A stretch of 64,000 nt of DNA. Source: Chamaea fasciata (Eukaryota > Chordata > Aves > Passeriformes > Sylviidae). Below, piece after piece: positions 62,831-64,000 of this stretch; position 1 is the stretch's first letter; every line of letters begins with the position of its first letter. The stretch is taken from contig JARCOQ010000001.1 in NCBI GenBank assembly GCA_029207755.1, positions 92,057,637-92,121,636 of the forward strand. The letters run 5' to 3'. A model generated the notes under the pieces. The model had not been told where the DNA came from. It worked only from the letters and a program-made list of their open reading frames with translations, and did not search any database. The position numbers were made by a program, and so were the translations under genes.

Positions 62831-64000
62831 AGAGTAGAACACCTTATAGTTGAATAAAGTTGGTCCAAGCCTTAACTGTGTGGTTTAGGGTTTTTTTGGT
62901 TTCTTTTTTTTAAGGAAAATTGATAATGGGAAATATTATAAATGCTTCTCCTAAACCATTTGGGCTGCATCTAGTAGGGACTCTGGCAACATTCATGATA
63001 ATTGTTTGAAGAGAGTAAAACCATGTGTACTCTCTGATCCTCAGGCAGTGAGCCATGCTAATTAGGAGATACACTTTTTATCTAGGTCACTATTCCCTGG
63101 TAACAAGGATAGCGCAGTCCCTACTCGCACAGGGTCCTCCACACCTATACCTTCCAAAGCTGAGTTCTGGAAATCAGGTCTGCTCGCTGCCTCCAGGTGT
63201 CATTCAGCCCAGTTTCTGAAAGAGCTCTTCTGGGAGTAGGAGGTGGGTTGGGAAAAGAACAGTCATTAAAAAATACCTGTTTGCACTCTCAGTTAAACTC
63301 TGAGAGCTGTTGGATTGTGCTTCTTATTCACAGATAGTTTTCTACAGCCTGTTGAAGGTGACTTACATCAAAACCACTGATGACTCCAAATTCAAACCTA
63401 ACATTTAGCTGCACTTGCAAATCCGTTGGACACTGCTGCCGTTCACAAAGCTCAGGTGTAATGTGTTCCCTGTGGGAATCACCACCAGGAGCAGCCTCGA
63501 GTGCTCTGTAAGGTGTGGAATGCAAAAAGCAGGATACATCCCCTGACTCTGTAGCTGTCTTATTAGGCAGTTTCTGCTACCTTTGAAATTTGAAGTGTTT
63601 CACTATGAAGCACCTCCAAATTAGCTGGTTGGATTTAATGGCCTTGCCAGCTATTCTCCCAGGTGCATATACCTTCCTTCAGGGAAATTTGCAAGAATAC
63701 TCTGAAAATGAGAGTTTCTCTGTAGTCCTGTCTGGCTTTCATTTGTCTGTTTTATTATTTTTTAATCAAAGCAAGCATATAAACAATATAGCATTACATT
63801 TTTTTTTCTGGTTTATTGTGTCTTGGGCATCAATTTCAGAGAGATATGATCCAAGCTGTGAAAATCAGTTTTAAAAAAAGTATTAAAATTATGGGTTTTA
63901 CATATATAAACAAAATATGATTTGCTTAAACATCTGCTAGTATTAATTGTCTCAATAGTTGAGTAAAAGTAAGTGAGCTGACTTATAAATGATGCCATTA

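Larger units (their letters stand above)
42862..64000 (+). other. CDKAL1: CDKAL1 downstream intron, 5' portion (3' end outside window)
   Basis: The intron begins with the strong donor gtaagt at 42862 and runs past the window end, so it is at least 21.1 kb long. It contains a solo LTR in minus orientation (about 55132-55855), an ATT-rich microsatellite near 60188, a 10-base G run at 60898-60907 and several enhancer-like stretches. No continuation exon was seen. Stretches such as 43000-46600, 47200-55000, 55900-59600 and 60400-62100 look like ordinary unique intron with AT-rich composition and only chance open frames. Confidence 0.85.

Noticed and set aside
42862..64000. Next CDKAL1 exon (expected to encode the ICGFPGET region)
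   Set aside because: I scanned by eye for this segment and did not find it; it most likely lies beyond the window. A translated search would settle this.
1..64000. CRISPR arrays, bacterial operons, tRNA or rRNA genes
   Set aside because: No spaced direct-repeat arrays, no operon-like gene packing and no recognisable tRNA or rRNA sequences; the window is a vertebrate intron landscape.

Overview
This is vertebrate nuclear DNA, almost certainly from a bird. It is AT-rich, has very low coding density and no operon structure. Two short exons with good splice sites lie about 14.3 kb apart on the + strand. Their translation is the radical-SAM part of CDKAL1, the tRNA methylthiotransferase that makes ms2t6A at A37 of tRNA-Lys(UUU). 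The avian call rests on two CR1 LINE copies, one ending in the octamer-repeat 3' end typical of bird CR1. A solo LTR resembling songbird endogenous retrovirus LTRs makes a passerine the best guess; that is from memory and unproven.

Layout: 1-28207 is the end of an intron that starts outside the window. It holds a 32-base T run, a (TG)n tract, a 28-bp hairpin-forming duplication, a possible antisense exon (14285-14600), a nested pair of CR1 elements (about 20318-23480) and several stretches that look like conserved noncoding sequence. The first CDKAL1 exon is 28208-28374. The intron 28375-42715 is mostly unique sequence with a few simple repeats and two enhancer-like stretches. The second CDKAL1 exon is 42716-42861. 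The downstream intron runs from 42862 past the window end and contains the solo LTR (about 55132-55855, minus orientation) and further enhancer-like stretches. By eye I found no further CDKAL1 exon after 42861.

Only 313 of 64000 bases (0.5%) are supported as coding. The two exons are adjacent in the protein (E at the end of the first joins E-M-A-K at the start of the second), and each has a length that is not a multiple of three, so skipping either would break the frame. In other vertebrates CDKAL1 introns are known to carry long-range regulatory elements for neighbouring SOX4, which is the main reason to take the intronic blocks seriously. I saw no convincing undescribed system. The best lead is an antisense, splice-site-bounded open frame with a signal-peptide-like start at 14285-14578.
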